Of a stretch of DNA of 64,000 bases, positions 18,716-29,884 are shown one piece after another. This DNA comes from Phanerodontia chrysosporium (taxonomy: Eukaryota; Basidiomycota; Agaricomycetes; Polyporales; Phanerochaetaceae). A model generated the notes under the pieces. It saw only the letters and a list, made by a program, of their open reading frames with translations, searched no databases and was not told where the DNA came from. Each line of letters opens with the position of its first letter. The stretch's first letter is position 1. The stretch lies in the NCBI GenBank assembly GCA_001910725.1, contig MJGA01000013.1, positions 806,001 to 870,000 on the forward strand. The letters are read 5' to 3'. The position numbers were made by a program, and so were the translations under genes.

Positions 18716-20870
18716 ATGGTCCGTACAATGTCCCCCTCCCGCCTGAGCATGTCTCACTGAGAAGCGCAGGGACAAACACTCTCAGTGCCTTGTAAGTGTG
18801 CCCGCCTTGCTGCTAGCCAGACTTCGCCAACGCTTTTCCTGTCACCAGCCACGGCAAAGTCAACAGAGACCGGCTGCAATGACAAGTACGCATACGGCGT
18901 GTCGGAGATGCAGGGCTGGCGCATAGGTGAGTGCCCCCGCGCCCCGGAGCGACTCACTCAACTTGCTATGCCCCGCCAAAGTACTAGGAGCAGCTGCGCT
19001 TGGAGCACGCTCCTACGCTTAGAGGCATAGCTTGTCTCCTGACAGCCTGTTGCGTTCTCTCTAGGCATGGAAGACTCGCACACGACCGTCCTCAAGCTCG
19101 ACCAGGACAAGCCCGAGCCCGAAGCAAATGCCTTCTTCGCCGTCTACGACGGCCACGGTGGTATGTGTCACTCCTCGCCCCAGCGTTTCCTGTCCCCGGC
19201 TCCTGCTCACACGCGTGTCCAGGCGCCGCAACGGCCAAGTACGCAGGCCAACATGTCCATCAGCGTCTCGTGCAGGACCCCGCATACAAGGAGGGCCGCT
19301 ATGCCGAAGCCCTCAAAAATGCGTTTTTGGGCACCGACGCCGATATGAAGGAAGGTGTGTATGCGCACGTCATCCCCTCCCGCCAAGCCTCGCTCATCGA
19401 CCACCGAGCCCCAGACCCCGTCATGCAGCGGGAAAGTTCTGGATGCACCGCAGTCGCGGCTCTTGTGACAGCTGATGGCCGTGTCCTTGTGGTGCGTACC
19501 AAAGCCTTCCCTGCCCATGTTAGTGCCTTACAGTCACCCAGGCGAACGCAGGTGACTCGAGAGCCATCATCTGCTCGAAGGGGGAAGGCAAACCTCTGAG
19601 CAACGATCACAAGCCAGAGAATGCTGGTAAGTGGACGCGTTTTCCCGATTCGGAAAGTGCACTAACTGGAGTTTAGGCGAGAAGAAGCGCATCCAGGCCG
19701 CTGGGGATATGTGGAATTCGGCCGTGTAAATGGCAAGTTAGCAACCCCTCTGTTTGAGAGCACGTTTTGACAATCGCCTGCAGGAAACCTCGCTCTATCG
19801 CGAGCTCTCGGAGACTTCACCTACAAGCGTAACAACAACATTCCGGCGGAGGACCAAATAATCACGAGCAACCCTGAAATTATTGAACACGCGATTACGG
19901 AGGATGATGAGTTCTTGATCATCGCATGCGACGGTACGTCGGCCACGCCTCAGCTTCTCGAGGCGTGATATTGAGATCTACGGCAGGAATCTGGGACTGC
20001 TTGAGCACACAGCAGGCGGCGAGTGCTGTGCGGTTCTTAATCTCGGAGGGGAAGGACCTTGGCGAGATCTGCGAAATCATCTGCGACCACTGCCTCGCGC
20101 CAGACACCATCGGTGGAGCGGGTATCGGCTGCGATAACATGACGATCCTGATCGTCGCTCTTCTGCACGGCCGGACGAAGCAAGAATGGCAAGCGTGGGT
20201 GACCGATCGGGTCAAGCAGCGGTATGGTCACTACACGCCGATGGAGCTTCCTCGCCTGTACTCGGAGAGCCGAATCGAGGGCAACCGCCGGCGCATGGCT
20301 GCATGGGAGGAGCGCCAGAAATACTGGGCTGAGAAGGACAAGGAGAAGAACAACGACATGCAGTCTGGCGCTATCGGAACGCAGCGTGTCGAGCAGGATG
20401 GCGGCATTACCGTACTGCTCCGGCCGGAGACACTGTTCAACACACCAGCGGACGAGGAAGACGAGGACAGCGACAGCGACACGCCGCCTGCCTCAGACGG
20501 CGATGCCGAGGCGGGCGTCAAGCACGGTCCAACGGAGAGCCTGAAGGCGCAGTTGGACGAGCTGGACCGCGAGGAGGAGGAGCGGCAGGCGAAGAAACAC
20601 AAGACAGATGCAGAAGCTTCGTCGGGCCAGCGCGTGCTCCAGGGCGAGGCGCCACCACCACCGAAACAGGCCAACGGCGATGTGCTTGCGGCCGTGCAGG
20701 CACTGCCCCCAGATGCACAGGTGCGTGTCTAGTGACTGCTAGACACCTGTTCGGCTCACTGAGGCTCGCAGACGCAGAGGGCGGCCGCGTTTGCGGGCGG
20801 CGATGCACCGAGCGGGGTCGCGACCTCCGAGGGTCTGCTTGACGCGAGCGAGAGCCCGTTCAAGGCGTAG
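18716..20870 (+). CDS. Type 2C protein phosphatase (PTC2/PTC3-like)
   Basis: Metal-dependent Ser/Thr phosphatase, cytosolic/nuclear. Eleven exons: 18716-18718, 18770-18791, 18849-18926, 19065-19160, 19223-19354, 19409-19491, 19542-19626, 19677-19732, 19784-19933, 19987-20720, 20772-20870; 512 residues with one base restored. Family motifs in order: GQTL (myristoylation-type start), YGVSEMQGWR, FFAVYDGHGG (metal-binding Asp), SGCTAVAAL, ANAGDSRAI, GNLALSRALGDF, LIIACDGIWDC, GCDNMTILIV. An acidic Lys/Glu-rich tail follows. Oddities: the first coding exon is just ATG; intron 19733-19783 starts with GC; and at G4 (19703-19706) the frame is short by one base between QAAG and YVEFGRVNG. The phosphatase core is otherwise intact. 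PTC2/3 orthologues damp stress MAP-kinase and checkpoint signalling. Confidence 0.92.
19733..19783 (+). other. Non-canonical GC-AG intron
   Basis: A 51-nt intron with donor G|GCAAGT and acceptor gcctgcag. Its removal joins GRVNG to NLALSRALGDF, a universally conserved PP2C motif, so the position is fixed by protein conservation. No GT donor gives the right phase. Confidence 0.85.
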
Positions 20871-21316
20871 TGCCTCTCCCACGCCCCGGACATCCCTCCT
20901 CTTCCCCCCTCTCCGTCTCTGTGTCTCTTTTCTTTTGCCTCTCCGCTGTTCTGGGTACACCTTAGCTTTATCTATACCTCGCCCCGCGCGCGCGCTTTTC
21001 GCATTCAAGTTTGTCTTTTGTTCCTTCCCCGCCTGGTCCTCGCAAGTTTGGCTCATATTGGTGCTGTCTCACGTATTATGCCTCACGCACGCCACGACCT
21101 GCAATGAAGCTGTGCTTGTAGTAGCCTACCAACTGTTCTTCGTATCTGGGAATCTTCTGATAACTTCACATTGAGCATAGAACTTGTATCTTCCTCATAA
21201 TGTACTATGTATTATCACCAGTTCCCTTTCGCACAAACAAAGAATCTTCTCCCTCCCATCCGGCGTGACAACCACGCCGACACCGAGCAGAGGACCGCCC
21301 GACCCATCGCCGGCCT
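20871..21316. other. Convergent 3' intergenic region
   Basis: About 445 bp between the stops of the PP2C gene and the NUDCD1 homologue. A long pyrimidine-rich stretch runs from about 20872 to 20945. No gene seen; it should hold both 3' ends. Confidence 0.5.
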
Positions 21317-23173
21317 TCAACACTGCCTGCTTTGCAAACTTGTCCCGCGTTTTTCAGTCCTTCTGTAGATGTAGATGTTGCCTCCGAGGTCGCGCGAACC
21401 GCTTTCGAACGCGAGAACGGCCTTGGACGACAGATGGTGTACGAAGCGGGTGTCGCGTTTCGAGGCGAGCACGAACGAGAGCACGTTGAACGTCGCCGTG
21501 TGCTTCCAGTCTCCGTCATAGGCGAACAAGCATCCGTCCATGCCATGCTTGACGACCAAGGACAGGCGCGACGCCGCGTCTCCGGGGAGCGGCGTGGAGA
21601 GCAGCGTGAACGGCTCGTCCGCGCCCGCCGCCCTCGCCCACGCAGGCTCGGTGCCGTCGGCGGCGACCCACGTGAGCTGCGACATGTCGCCGATGTCGCG
21701 GTCGACCTCGTCGTCGACCTCGCCCTGCGCGAGGCTCGGCATGCCGCGGCCGAGCCCGAGCCCGCTCGCGTCCTCGCCGCTCTGCAGCGCCGCGGTGTAC
21801 TTCTCGAGCGACTCGCGGATGCGCGAGAGCTCGGACGGGTCGAGCGTCTCCGGCACCTCGGGCTCGCCGCCCGCGGTGCCCGCGCCCTCGAAGACCTGCA
21901 CCCAGCGCGTCCCGTCGTGCTGCTTGTCGAGGTGCAGCGTGAGCAGGCCGTACGCGCTCTCAGCGGCTCGGTCGAACGTCCAGAAGCTTGTAGTCGTGCG
22001 AATGCCGTCCCAGAACTTGGTGAGCATGTACCGCGGGAGCGGCACGGGCGAGATCTTGCTCAGGACCTCCTCGTCGTCCAAAATGTAGAGCGAAAGCGTG
22101 GTGGGCGAGAAGGTCACTTTGATGGCATCTTTGGGGGTCGCAGAGGGCAGCGGGAAGGCAACCGTCACGGAGTCTTCGGTCTGTGTCCAGGAGTACGGGG
22201 GAGGCTTGGGCGGACCCTGTGGGGTGTTCTGCCCGTTGGTGTCGTCGAGCTTTTCTCCTGCACGAGGTATAGGAGCAATCTCGTCTGTACTTGGCTCGTA
22301 TGACTGCACAGGAGGCGCGACAATGGACCTATAGAAGCTGTTTCCCACCAGCATGAATGCACCTTTGGTCTCGACGTAAGCCACTTGAAGGGGCACGTCC
22401 TCGCCTCTTCGGTGCCACGCGATGTCCAGGTTTATAGGCTGGTCTTGGGACATTTGTTCAAGGTCCACCGTCACAGCCCAGACGTCGTACTGAGACTTCT
22501 TCGGTTGCTTCCTCTTCTCCGTATCGTCCGCTTCTGCTGAAGAGCTGTAGTGCTTCGACGAGAGCACGATGAGAGCGACTTGGTCTGACGAGAGCGCCGC
22601 GCTGTGTAGCCTAAAAGGAACAGAACTATACGCAGACTTGTATTGCTCCGGGATCTTCAGTTCGAAGGAATTGAGGATCTTGCCTGGACCGCCTTTTTCG
22701 ACGCTCAAAGCGTACAGAGTGCCCTGACCATCTGAGACGAACAGAGTAGCAGGGTTCAAGAATACCGCAGACGGATACTCTAAATGGGGGCCATCGCTTG
22801 ACGATGCCTGTATAGGCTTTGGTAGTTCGCATAGCAGGTGGAAGGATGGCTCCTACTTGCAAAGCAGCTCAGCTGAAAGTCACAGGAGCAGACTAACGGG
22901 GGTTTCACTTACTGCACTCAAATCGACAGCTATAACCTTGAGGTCGCGGTCAATGTAGACGGTACGTCCATCCGGCCCTGCGACGAGATGGTTGTGCCGT
23001 ATCCTGCTCTGTACCTCCTGGAACGAAAGAGGCGACTTTCCGGCAGGCGAGCTCTGGTTCAAGGTATATGGCAGAGGATGGCGAGCGACCACCGCATCCT
23101 GGTCAATCGCGTCGAGCTTGTATCCTTCAAACTTGGGGTTTAGCAGCGAACGGTCGGGTTCAAAGACAGGCAT
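21317..23173 (-). CDS. NudC domain-containing protein 1 homologue (CS domain)
   Basis: Exons 23173-22913 and 22852-21317; 598 residues; one 60-nt intron (gtaagt/tag) in phase 0. The N-terminus LLNPKFEGYKLD matches the start of the NUDCD1/CML66 family. A beta-propeller-like region follows, then a CS (p23-like) domain at roughly residues 300-385, beginning PYSWTQTEDSV. The C-terminal half has the family ending with ATFNVLSFVLASKRD and NIYIYR. CS domains bind Hsp90 clients or co-chaperones; NUDCD1-type proteins are implicated in chaperone and dynein/COP-related assembly. It is convergent with the PP2C gene and intact. The start at 23173 is the only ATG; an upstream extension would need TTG. Confidence 0.88.
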
Positions 23174-24449
23174 GGTGTGGGCGAGAGTGAAGGTCAAGCC
23201 TTAATCTCGCTGTAACGAAGCTTATGATGTCACTGACCATCCGATATTTTCCCACGCTCACATTTGATTGAGCCTTTCCTTTTGATTCTCGGCTTCATAC
23301 ACATGATCACGAGCTTCAAGCCCGCATCTCAACAGCCGCTTCAGTCATCCTTTAACCAACGAGAACTATGGTATATATTATGACTTTGTGTGCTCACGTG
23401 TATATTTCAGTGACATACTACTTGATTTGAACGTGCAATGGCCGCTGGCAACAAGCTGAACGCCGCCCCTCTTTGCCTCTAGAGCCTCTCGGTCTACTGT
23501 ACAAATCAGTTGAGTAACCTCTACCGCTGTAAGCTTCTGAGTGGTTCAAATATGTCTACGACCTCGTGACGCACTTTTCTGTTTGATTTAGTTGCACTCA
23601 CTGACGATCCTTCGATAGAGGAACAGCCAGCAATACTCACTTGCAAGGCGCGACATGTATGTTTGCTGTTGAACACCATGTTCTTCACCCTAAGGCTCGT
23701 GCTACTTCCCGCAAGTTGCGTATTTCGGATTCAAGTATCGCTCGCTTTGAGTAATTCTGGCAGTGTATCCGTGAAGGACCGTGGCGGACACCTTGACGGT
23801 GACTATGTCATGATCAGACCAGACCCCAACGTGCTCGCACACCAGCAGGCAATGGTGCAGAGACCTCAAATGAGCGTCGCTGCTCAAGTCATCGCTGACT
23901 GAGTAGCAAGCCTCCCAGACGTCTCATTCATCTGCGGGCGAGATCTGTGCCGGTAAGTCAGCTTTCGCTATACTTGGATCTGCACTTCTCGAAGTTCCTC
24001 ATGCCCAGTGTTTGTTTCAGGCAAGCATCGGAAGACGACATGCTGTGTTCGTCTTGTTTGGGGACACGGCCATTCGATTCTGCCGTACATGTTGCTCTCC
24101 TCCGCTTGTCTTGTTCTACAACTCGTATGTCGTCCTCTCCGGCCGTCTGAGGCTCACGTATCCTGGCTCCTGATTCAGCACATTGAGAATTGACAGACAG
24201 AAAAGCTGCGGATGGTTTTATCTCAGCTTGGTGCTGTCTCTCGACTTCCCTGTTGCATGAGAGACGCGGTGTACTGAAGCTCATGGTGCACAGACGCCAG
24301 CACCATCCCCATTGTCTTGGTTTGCAGTTCCGTGGGATGGCGAAGCCCGGTCTTCTTATAAGGACGAGCGTGTGCGTTCGTGTGATCAAGAGCTCACTCA
24401 TCCGACTTGTCTCCCTCTCGATACCGCCGTTCTATCTGTCGACTCTCCA
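23174..24449. other. Intergenic, possible gene remnant
   Basis: About 1.3 kb. The only frame with some character is 23663-23902, with a hydrophobic start, but it has no splice partner or family. A TATAAGG at 24357-24363 probably serves the secreted-protein gene at 24450. Confidence 0.4.
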
Positions 24450-25460
24450 ATGCGCACCTATCATATTCTATGCTTTGCAGCTGGACTGCTGGCCTTCATC
24501 GGCTGTAGCGTAGCGCTTCCAGGACCGTCCCTTATCGTCGCCGCGCGCGCGACCCATCCTACTCCTACAGACGCGTTATACTCGCACGACGCTCCCAAGG
24601 CCAAACGCATGACGAACGGAGAACGCCTTGCCAGAGGCTTGCCGCCGAACAAACCCGTTCGCAACATCGCCCCAGGTCCGTGGCGTAGCTCACCTCTTGC
24701 CCTTCATACAACTCATCGTTGCCACAGGTCAAATGCGTGCTCGAGCACCAGGCGCTGCGCCGCACCCGCCGCCCGCCCCCCTCTGCACTGTCGTAAAGGG
24801 GAACATCGGGATCTCATACGTGGATATCACCAATCACCGCATCAGCGGCTACTTGTCACACTTGGTCGGTAAAGATGGTTCCATTGGGACGACTCCTGAG
24901 CGGGCCGGCGCGCTGTCCGTCAGCTTCAACAAGTGCCGCGACAGTACCGACACAGCTCTGGACATCCTCTCTCACGTATGCTCCCCCTTGCTCCTTTCTA
25001 CGCGTCCGTGAGCTGACGGTCCTGCCAGCACGGATACCTGACTGGCACGCCTTTGAGTGTGGCTGGAAAGCCGATCTCCTTTGGCCTGTCCGACTACATC
25101 GCGCTTCATACGTCGGATGCCTTTGTGCCTCAGGCCAAGCACCGTCGCGGCTTCACAGGCGGTCATCTGCAGTGGTCCATAGATGGGACGGGTATCGTCC
25201 ACCCGCAGTGGATGCACCCTGATAAATGTCAGTTCTCAACACCGAGACTTGCATGCGCCCATGCTGACACAGCTTCAGCCTCTTCACCGTTATGGATTGT
25301 CCACGATGTGGCTTCCAACTCGGTTATCCTCACTCACGATGTGAAGAAGTATGTGGAAAAATCACTTGGCCGTTATGAAGTGGTATGTGTTTGATCATAC
25401 CTCTTGACTGTCGCCAAAACTGAGCTATACGTACAGAAGCTACACTTCTTGCCTGCGTGA
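24450..25460 (+). CDS. Secreted protein with MTNGERLARGLPP-type processing motif
   Basis: Exons 24450-24675, 24728-24975, 25029-25227, 25279-25382, 25437-25460; 266 residues; all phases agree, introns 50-54 nt. A signal peptide (hydrophobic core FAAGLLAFIGCSVA) is followed by a propeptide with KAKRMTNGERLARGLPP. Related motifs recur after the signal peptide in many basidiomycete secreted proteins. The mature part reads NIGISYVDITNHRISGYLS and on to a beta-rich domain with no named family that I know. The last exon is only 7 codons plus stop. Dibasic KAKR suggests Kex2 cleavage. It is likely a cell-surface or secreted protein of unknown function. Strongly supported as a gene, weakly as to role. 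Confidence 0.78.
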
Positions 25461-25970
25461 TAGCTCACTGATTGATTATTCTGTCACATGGACATTTAAT
25501 CGGACATATATGCTGTCGCAAAATCATTGCACCCATGATGAATATATTCGTAGCATATAGAGCATAGGCTCACGGACTCTTTTACGGTCGCCTTCAATTC
25601 GATATTGATAGTAGGCACCATGAATCTAGCTTCACTTTCCAGGCACCTGTGCCAGTGACGAAGCGGCGTATCTTTCCCTGGATGATCAATAGCATTGCCG
25701 ATTGTATGCGAGCCAGTACCCTGTGTCCTCGCAGCAAGTGAAGTGCAGCGGATAGAACAAGGTACAACTACAGACATGGCTTACGACCCACCAGATCGCA
25801 ACCTCAGGATCGCGATGAGCTATTGTGATGACTAGAGCTCTCGCCACAACGACGCCACGAAGGTACTAGCGTCGGCTACACCCCGCATAATGACCCTCGG
25901 TCCCAATGAATACAACGTCATAGATATAATTCTACAATACAGCCCATAAACGCATCTTGCCTGGAAGAGT

Positions 25971-27062
25971 CTAATCTGCTGAAAACCCAAAGAAAAGAGG
26001 CTCGCAACTACCCTTGTCCACCAAATCAAACACGAGCCCTCTGGAAGCACATGCATCCTGTAGAGCCTCGCGTTCCGTACGACATACAGAAGCCCACCGG
26101 AGCCCCGCATCGACGACGGTCAGCTTCTTCATATCCCGTGGTATACTTGCTGTCTTCACAGCCTCGGCGAAGCGCACGTCTGGGAACGGCTCGCGCAGGT
26201 TCGCGAGCAGCGTGAGCGCCTCGAACGTGGGCGGGAGGCGGTCCAGCACGGCGGCGGTGCAGGTGCCCCAGCCGCATGCCAAGGTGCGCAGGGAGGGCAT
26301 CGCGGGCGCGAGGGCGTCGACGAAGGGCTCGTCCGACCGGGACTGCCGCGGGTTCACGGAGAGATGCCGCAGGCGCGGCAGGAAGCGCCGCAGGTCGCGG
26401 CACAGCATCTCTACCGCCGTGCAGGACAGCATGTTCGTCGCGAGGTCGAACCGCTCGAACGCCGCCGGGTCGAGCGCGCCGAGCACCTCGGTGATCGTGT
26501 GGAAGTATTCCGTCGTGTCGACGCTGAGCTGGCGGAGCGTGGGTGCGTGCGTCACTGTGAGCGGCCGCGGAAGGAGGTAGGGCAGTATCCGGATGGAGAG
26601 GCTCTCGAGTGCCTCGAACTGCAGGATGGCGTCTAGTCTTTCCGCGCTGAGGAAATTCGCTGCAGGCCAAACGCTCAAGCTTGATATCGAGCGCACCGCC
26701 GGATAGAGCAGAAGCGACAGGTCAGATCCCGAGCCGATGAACATCTGTTCGATTCGTAGTGAGCGGAGGCTTCCCTTTGGGAGCAGCTCGAGCCAGTGGA
26801 GGAGCGCTTTGTGGTCCTTGCTGCCCGCGCGGTGGAAGATGACCAGATCGCGCACCAAGCCGCGGAGCCATGGGTCGGAGGACAGTGTATGAGAGAGATT
26901 GCGGAAGGACGGGACATTGGTGTCCAGTGATATGCGACGGTATAGCCGTGTCTGCGCGGTGGGGCACCACCGGCGGCACACGAGAGCCGCGGACGCCAGG
27001 TCTGATCTGGGGAGTCGGCACATGATGTCGAGGAGAACGTCGTCGTTACAAGTCTGTGCCAT
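25971..27062 (-). CDS. F-box / leucine-rich repeat protein, single exon
   Basis: One uninterrupted frame of 363 residues from ATG 27062. The N-terminus reads CNDDVLLDIMCRLPRSDLASAALVCRRW, a good F-box (Leu/Ile helix, then L-VCRRW). It is followed by irregular LRR-like repeats such as LRSLRIEQMF, LESLSIRILPYLL and LRHLSVNP. Expected role: SCF ubiquitin-ligase adaptor with unknown target. It has no introns, unlike the other F-box genes here. Plus-strand frames across it are shadows. Confidence 0.78.
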   Translation of the reverse strand: MAQTCNDDVLLDIMCRLPRSDLASAALVCRRWCPTAQTRLYRRISLDTNVPSFRNLSHTLSSDPWLRGLVRDLVIFHRAGSKDHKALLHWLELLPKGSLRSLRIEQMFIGSGSDLSLLLYPAVRSISSLSVWPAANFLSAERLDAILQFEALESLSIRILPYLLPRPLTVTHAPTLRQLSVDTTEYFHTITEVLGALDPAAFERFDLATNMLSCTAVEMLCRDLRRFLPRLRHLSVNPRQSRSDEPFVDALAPAMPSLRTLACGWGTCTAAVLDRLPPTFEALTLLANLREPFPDVRFAEAVKTASIPRDMKKLTVVDAGLRWASVCRTEREALQDACASRGLVFDLVDKGSCEPLFFGFSAD

Positions 27063-29884
27063 GGCGGAGCTGGCGCACAGGTTACAGACGATCTAGCTGG
27101 AGCGTGTAGGTGGGTTGCTCACCGGCGTGGTCGATGGTCGGTGGAAAGAGCAAGCTGGGCGACGAGCCGCGCCGCCATGGTAAGCACTCTTCTATATGCA
27201 TCACACCGCGTGCGGGCAGATCACTTGCAGGCCGAGCGGTGTCACACTGCAGAGTCAAACGCCAACTCTGAGGTGTTTCACCACCGAGTTCGGTCGGGAT
27301 AAGCGGGAAACGTGGCACGGATCCCTTGAACCACTGTACTCATTAGAACAGGCTCATGGACTGCCAAAGTGCCAGAGCACAGGTCCTGCAGACACCTGTA
27401 CAGGATAGGGACAAACTCTGGAGACCGCTACACATTAGGGTCAAGTCTTCAAGGGATTTAATATGATGCTAGACTCACTACAATAAATAGCAGTATGCCG
27501 CGTTACACGAATGTCCAAAGGCCTACCATTCGTAGCATATGCAGACGTAAAGTCGACACAGGAAAATCTGGCGGTGGCAGTACGCAGGCGAACCTAGGCT
27601 CGGCCACCTCTGAGATCGCCGAGGGTCAGGCGTCTCCTGAGGGCGTCTCCGAGAGCGCTTCGTGGCCACGGGCCGGAATTCCGGGTCTGAGCCAACCACT
27701 GAAACTCCTGCAGATGCGAGCTCAGGCCCCTGACGACGTCCAGTGCTGCGACAGACATCAGGCGATCTTGGCAGTGCGTGTAGAGCAGAGCAAGAAGCAG
27801 CCTCGCCGGTTCACGGAAGGAGCGGGCAAACTTCCAGAGAAGTCCTCCGAGCATGGATGCGGCGAGAGGGGCGAGGACTACATGTGTCCTCCGTGCAGGA
27901 CGCAGAACGGACGTGCAGCAGCGCGGCCCGAGTAAGAGGAGTGCTCGTCGTCCCCGGTCTGTGCTCACACGACCAGTGTGAGTAAAGCCACTGTTGCAGA
28001 AATTAAGCCTAGGGTCCTTCGCGCGAAATGAAAACAAGAAGGGTGCGTGGATATTAAAGAAGGAAGACAGCCATGACGCACCAAAATAGCGTCATTGTAG
28101 CCCTTTGTAAGAACCATCTGGGCCGTCGCAGCAGTGTGTTTCGGCACACCCTGCACAGAGCTGGTATGCTGCAGTGTTGCAGTTATGCAACGGTTAACCT
28201 GGGTAGAGGGGTCTTTGTGGAGCATAGGAGGATCCTTTACCAAGCACATAGGGCCTAGATGAGCAAGAAGACGATGTCTATACGAGGCTCGACCCTTGTC
28301 TGTTAGGCCAGGGTACAGGGGCGTGTCACTCACTCAAGGTGGCCCGCATGCCAGGATCTGTCTTCAATGATGAGCTGACAGAGACGCATTGCGCGTGCTA
28401 GGGACCAGGAGCGTAATTGATCCATGAAGAGACCGAGACCGCTGGAAACCCTGTTTGCCAGCTGGAGACGGAGAGCTCCGGGTGTCTTCTGTCGCCGGAC
28501 GTCGCGGGCAGAACACGCTCTCCAACGGACGTAAAAGTTGCTCTATCGCGGCCATTTAGCCTAAATGTCGCGCAGAGCGGCGGTGCCGCAGGCCGGTGGG
28601 GAGATTGCCTTTCGAATGCACGCCGTTCTGGCGTAAGATGCCGTCGCGCAGGAACGAGAAGAGCGCGATTAGCATGGTCGGCATCGATAGGAACGACGCA
28701 GGACGGGCTGTAGAGTGTAACAGAGGCGGCTCTCGTCCGGGCCAGCACGTCCGTGCGGTCGCACAAGACGCCATCCCGCATTCGTGCGGGCGACGATCCA
28801 GGAGGGGCCGCAGGCAGCTGCCGGGCACGGGAGGATCGTCATACGGCTGCATTGAGGGCCCTCGTGCCGCGCATCCGCCGATTCCGTCCGGCTGGGTGCG
28901 TGCATGGGAAAGCACATTTGTGCGCTCTGCGTCGCTCGTCGCTGCCAGAAGTGGCCCGCGCGGGCGCGAGTTCAGATCGACAGAGTGCGCCACGCCGAGG
29001 AGGCGGGCAATGTTTGAGCCTGCACGATGCGTGCAGGGGCCAGAGAAGGCAAATCTCACGCTCTGGGAGCTCGCGTGTGGCTTCGAGGCGCGGTCGAAGG
29101 GAGGGGCAGACTGGACGCCTCCTGGCCCGGACCCGCTCCCTGACGGACCGGATAAGATAGCGAGGAGTATCTCCTGTTCTGGGGCGGTATCTGTGCCAGG
29201 TTGCAGCAGCGTAGTGCGACGTAACCCGCCGAGCATACCCCATATCGTGTCTGGGCTGGTGCGACCGCAGCCCGGAAAATCAGACGACATCAGCCGGGAA
29301 GAACAGCGCTGTATTTGCACTTACGACACACTCGTGGTGCGGGCCGCAGAAAAGTGTATCTCTTCCCAGGCTGTTGCGAGTTTTTGCGAGCGAGACATGG
29401 GTCGAAAAGCTGCGATCGGCGTTTGCCGCGCGGACGATCAAGCACGGGTTTGGTCGTGCGACCAGGTTGGAAGCAGACGTCGAGCCAGTGCCGGCTCTGG
29501 AACTGAGGCCCTCCGACGACGCAGGTCTTATATTGAAGCACATTCGTTCATATCAGCATGGATCGTCCTCGAGGGCCTCGTTGCAGGCAGGCAGCGCTGC
29601 GTCGTAGTGTGGGTGGGATGACATCTTCGTAACCTTACTGCCCAGACGCTCTGCTAACGCATCCTTCTCGTCCACTCAGTACTCCTCCGCGATTTGGCCG
29701 AATGGCCCCGACTTTCTGTGCCCTTCTCGACGGCGCCTGCCCTCTCCTCTCGATGCGGCACTTGGGGCCAACCCGGGAGGCCTCGCGTGATTGCCCCCGT
29801 TCCTGACGTCTCTACAAATACGCAGGAGCTCTCGCCCAGGACTCCTCGACGACTGCTAGCCTGCTACTCCTGCTCCCCGATGCC
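27063..29884. other. Gene-poor, GC-rich region
   Basis: About 2.8 kb without a supported gene. Overlapping frames occur on both strands (for example 27594-28037 minus, 28596-29621 plus, 28556-29320 minus). All are Arg/Pro/Ser/Gly-rich with no domain, signal peptide or matching splice sites. This is what GC-rich non-coding DNA gives; a diverged gene or transposon remnant cannot be excluded. Confidence 0.45.

Noticed and set aside
28596..29621. 341-codon plus frame and an overlapping 254-codon minus frame
   Set aside because: Both are Arg/Ser/Pro/Gly-rich, without domain, signal peptide or splice context, in a GC-rich stretch where stops are rare; neither is convincing over the other.
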